The position numbers were made by a program, and so were the translations under genes. This document shows, one piece after another, positions 6,290 to 7,027 of a stretch of DNA of 7,027 nucleotides. How positions within the stretch are numbered: the first letter of the stretch is position 1; the number at the start of each line of letters is the position of its first letter. The notes under the pieces were generated by a model, which searched no databases, was not told the origin of the DNA, and worked only from the letters and a program-made list of their open reading frames with translations. The DNA is from Clostridia bacterium (GTDB lineage Bacteria; Bacillota_A; Clostridia; Oscillospirales; CAG-382): contig JAGACN010000075.1 in the NCBI GenBank assembly GCA_017614095.1, positions 1 through 7,027 of the forward strand, in the 5' to 3' direction.

Positions 6290-7027
6290 TTATTCAATCT
6301 TGATGCCCGCGGAATTGACTTCCTCCGGCGTCTTGAACGTCGGTACGGTCTCATGCAGGATGGCCACGACGTCTCCGCCGTCGTTCGCCGCATGGCGCAG
6401 TCTGGACAGATTGCCGTAGAATTCCCTGTAATCGATCTCGATCTGCTTTCCGATGTGGATCAATTCGTTTTCGGTGGCCTGCAGGCCCTCTTCGTCCATC
6501 AGCAGCTCTTCGTACAGTTTTTCGCCCGGACGCAGGCCCGTGAACTGGATCTCGATATCTTTGCCCGGCGTGAATCCGGACAGGCGGATCAGGTTCTCGG
6601 CCAGATCCAGGATCTTGACCGGTTTTCCCATATCCAGCACGAAGATCTCCCCGCCCTTTGCCGTCGCCGCGGCCTGAAGGACCAGCGATACCGCGTCCGG
6701 AATGGTCATGAAGTACCGGATGATGTCCGGGTGCGTGACCGTCACCGGGCCTCCGGCTTCGATTTGCTTCTTGAACAGCGGGATGACGCTGCCGTTGGAG
6801 CCGAGCACGTTGCCGAACCGGACCGTGACGAATTCCGTTTCCGAATAATCGTTGTAGGATTGAACGATCATTTCGCAGACGCGCTTGGTCGCTCCCATCA
6901 CGTTGGTTGGATTCACGGCCTTGTCCGTGGAGATCATGACGAACCGTTCCGCACGGTACCGGTCCGCCAGACGGACGACGTTCAACGTGCCGAAGACGTT
7001 GTTCTTGACCGCCTCGTCCGGACTGTC
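6290..7027 (-). CDS. NDP-sugar 4,6-dehydratase/epimerase, FlaA1/CapD/PglF family (5' end off the right edge)
   Basis: This is the C-terminal 245 residues of a polysaccharide-biosynthesis short-chain dehydrogenase; the frame stays open upstream to the window edge (fragment begins DSPDEAVKNNVFGTLN), so the true start is outside. Such enzymes convert UDP-HexNAc-type sugars to 4-keto-6-deoxy sugars for capsule, glycan or flagellin modification. In fragment numbering, STDK at 33-36 gives the Thr-Asp-Lys active-site residues, and NPTNVMGATKR places Met44 four residues before Lys48. Met replacing the usual SDR catalytic Tyr is known for the long, membrane-anchored PglF/WbpM-like type, so the missing N-terminus probably carries membrane helices and a CoA-binding-like domain. 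Downstream blocks FGNVLGSNGSVIPLF, DIIRYFMTIPDA and TGLRPGEKLYEELL are typical of the family. It ends in TAA 14 nt before a strong terminator and is therefore a separate transcription unit from uvrB. The exact sugar and whether it acts as dehydratase or epimerase cannot be told from this part. Confidence 0.92.
   Translation of the reverse strand, partial: DSPDEAVKNNVFGTLNVVRLADRYRAERFVMISTDKAVNPTNVMGATKRVCEMIVQSYNDYSETEFVTVRFGNVLGSNGSVIPLFKKQIEAGGPVTVTHPDIIRYFMTIPDAVSLVLQAAATAKGGEIFVLDMGKPVKILDLAENLIRLSGFTPGKDIEIQFTGLRPGEKLYEELLMDEEGLQATENELIHIGKQIEIDYREFYGNLSRLRHAANDGGDVVAILHETVPTFKTPEEVNSAGIKIE

Noticed and set aside
6148..6393. Minus-strand 81-codon frame overlapping the dehydratase end and the uvrB promoter
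   Set aside because: It crosses the rho-independent terminator and promoter in a frame other than the dehydratase frame; the translation is unlike any family and no ribosome site supports it.
6192..6419. Small plus-strand frame across the uvrB upstream region and end of the dehydratase gene
   Set aside because: It runs through the terminator stem and antisense to the dehydratase C-terminus, lacks a convincing Shine-Dalgarno and has no recognisable product.

Overview
The window is about 7 kb of moderately GC-rich bacterial chromosome (high fifties percent GC by eye). Every gene I can support lies on the minus strand, so transcription runs from the right edge to the left. The gene content is housekeeping: nucleotide excision repair (uvrB, uvrA), a conserved uncharacterised radical SAM enzyme, and the end of a membrane-type nucleotide-sugar dehydratase. 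The uvrB-uvrA order, strong AAGGAGGT-type ribosome binding sites, an extended -10 promoter and the radical SAM family point to a Firmicute, most likely a GC-rich member of the Clostridia. That placement is inferred from protein flavour and gene order, not from a marker gene.

Layout in the direction of transcription. (1) 7027-6290: C-terminal part of a FlaA1/CapD/PglF-type NDP-sugar dehydratase/epimerase, cut by the right edge and closed by a rho-independent terminator (6275-6244). (2) 6289-6125: the only sizeable intergenic region. It holds the terminator, two adjoining inverted repeats, an extended -10 promoter and a short leader. (3) 6124-4160: uvrB, for which I move the start from an upstream ATG (6151) to a GTG at 6124. 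(4) 4156-1352: uvrA, starting 3 nt after the uvrB stop. (5) 1355 to the left edge: the N-terminal 451 codons of a B12-binding-domain-type radical SAM protein, whose ATG overlaps the uvrA stop (ATGA).

The tight spacing shows that uvrB, uvrA and the radical SAM gene form one transcription unit from the promoter at about 6155-6183. UvrA and UvrB act together: UvrA2 with UvrB scans DNA for bulky lesions and loads UvrB for incision by UvrC. The radical SAM protein has no established place in excision repair; in other Firmicutes I know its family beside a DUF2344 partner and RNase G / L21 / L27 / Obg genes.

I see no exotic new system, transposon, CRISPR array, tRNA or rRNA. The points that merit a second look are the uvrB start and promoter, the inverted repeats upstream of it without a recognisable LexA box, a Cys-to-His change in the first UvrA zinc module, and the translational coupling of the uncharacterised radical SAM gene to uvrA.
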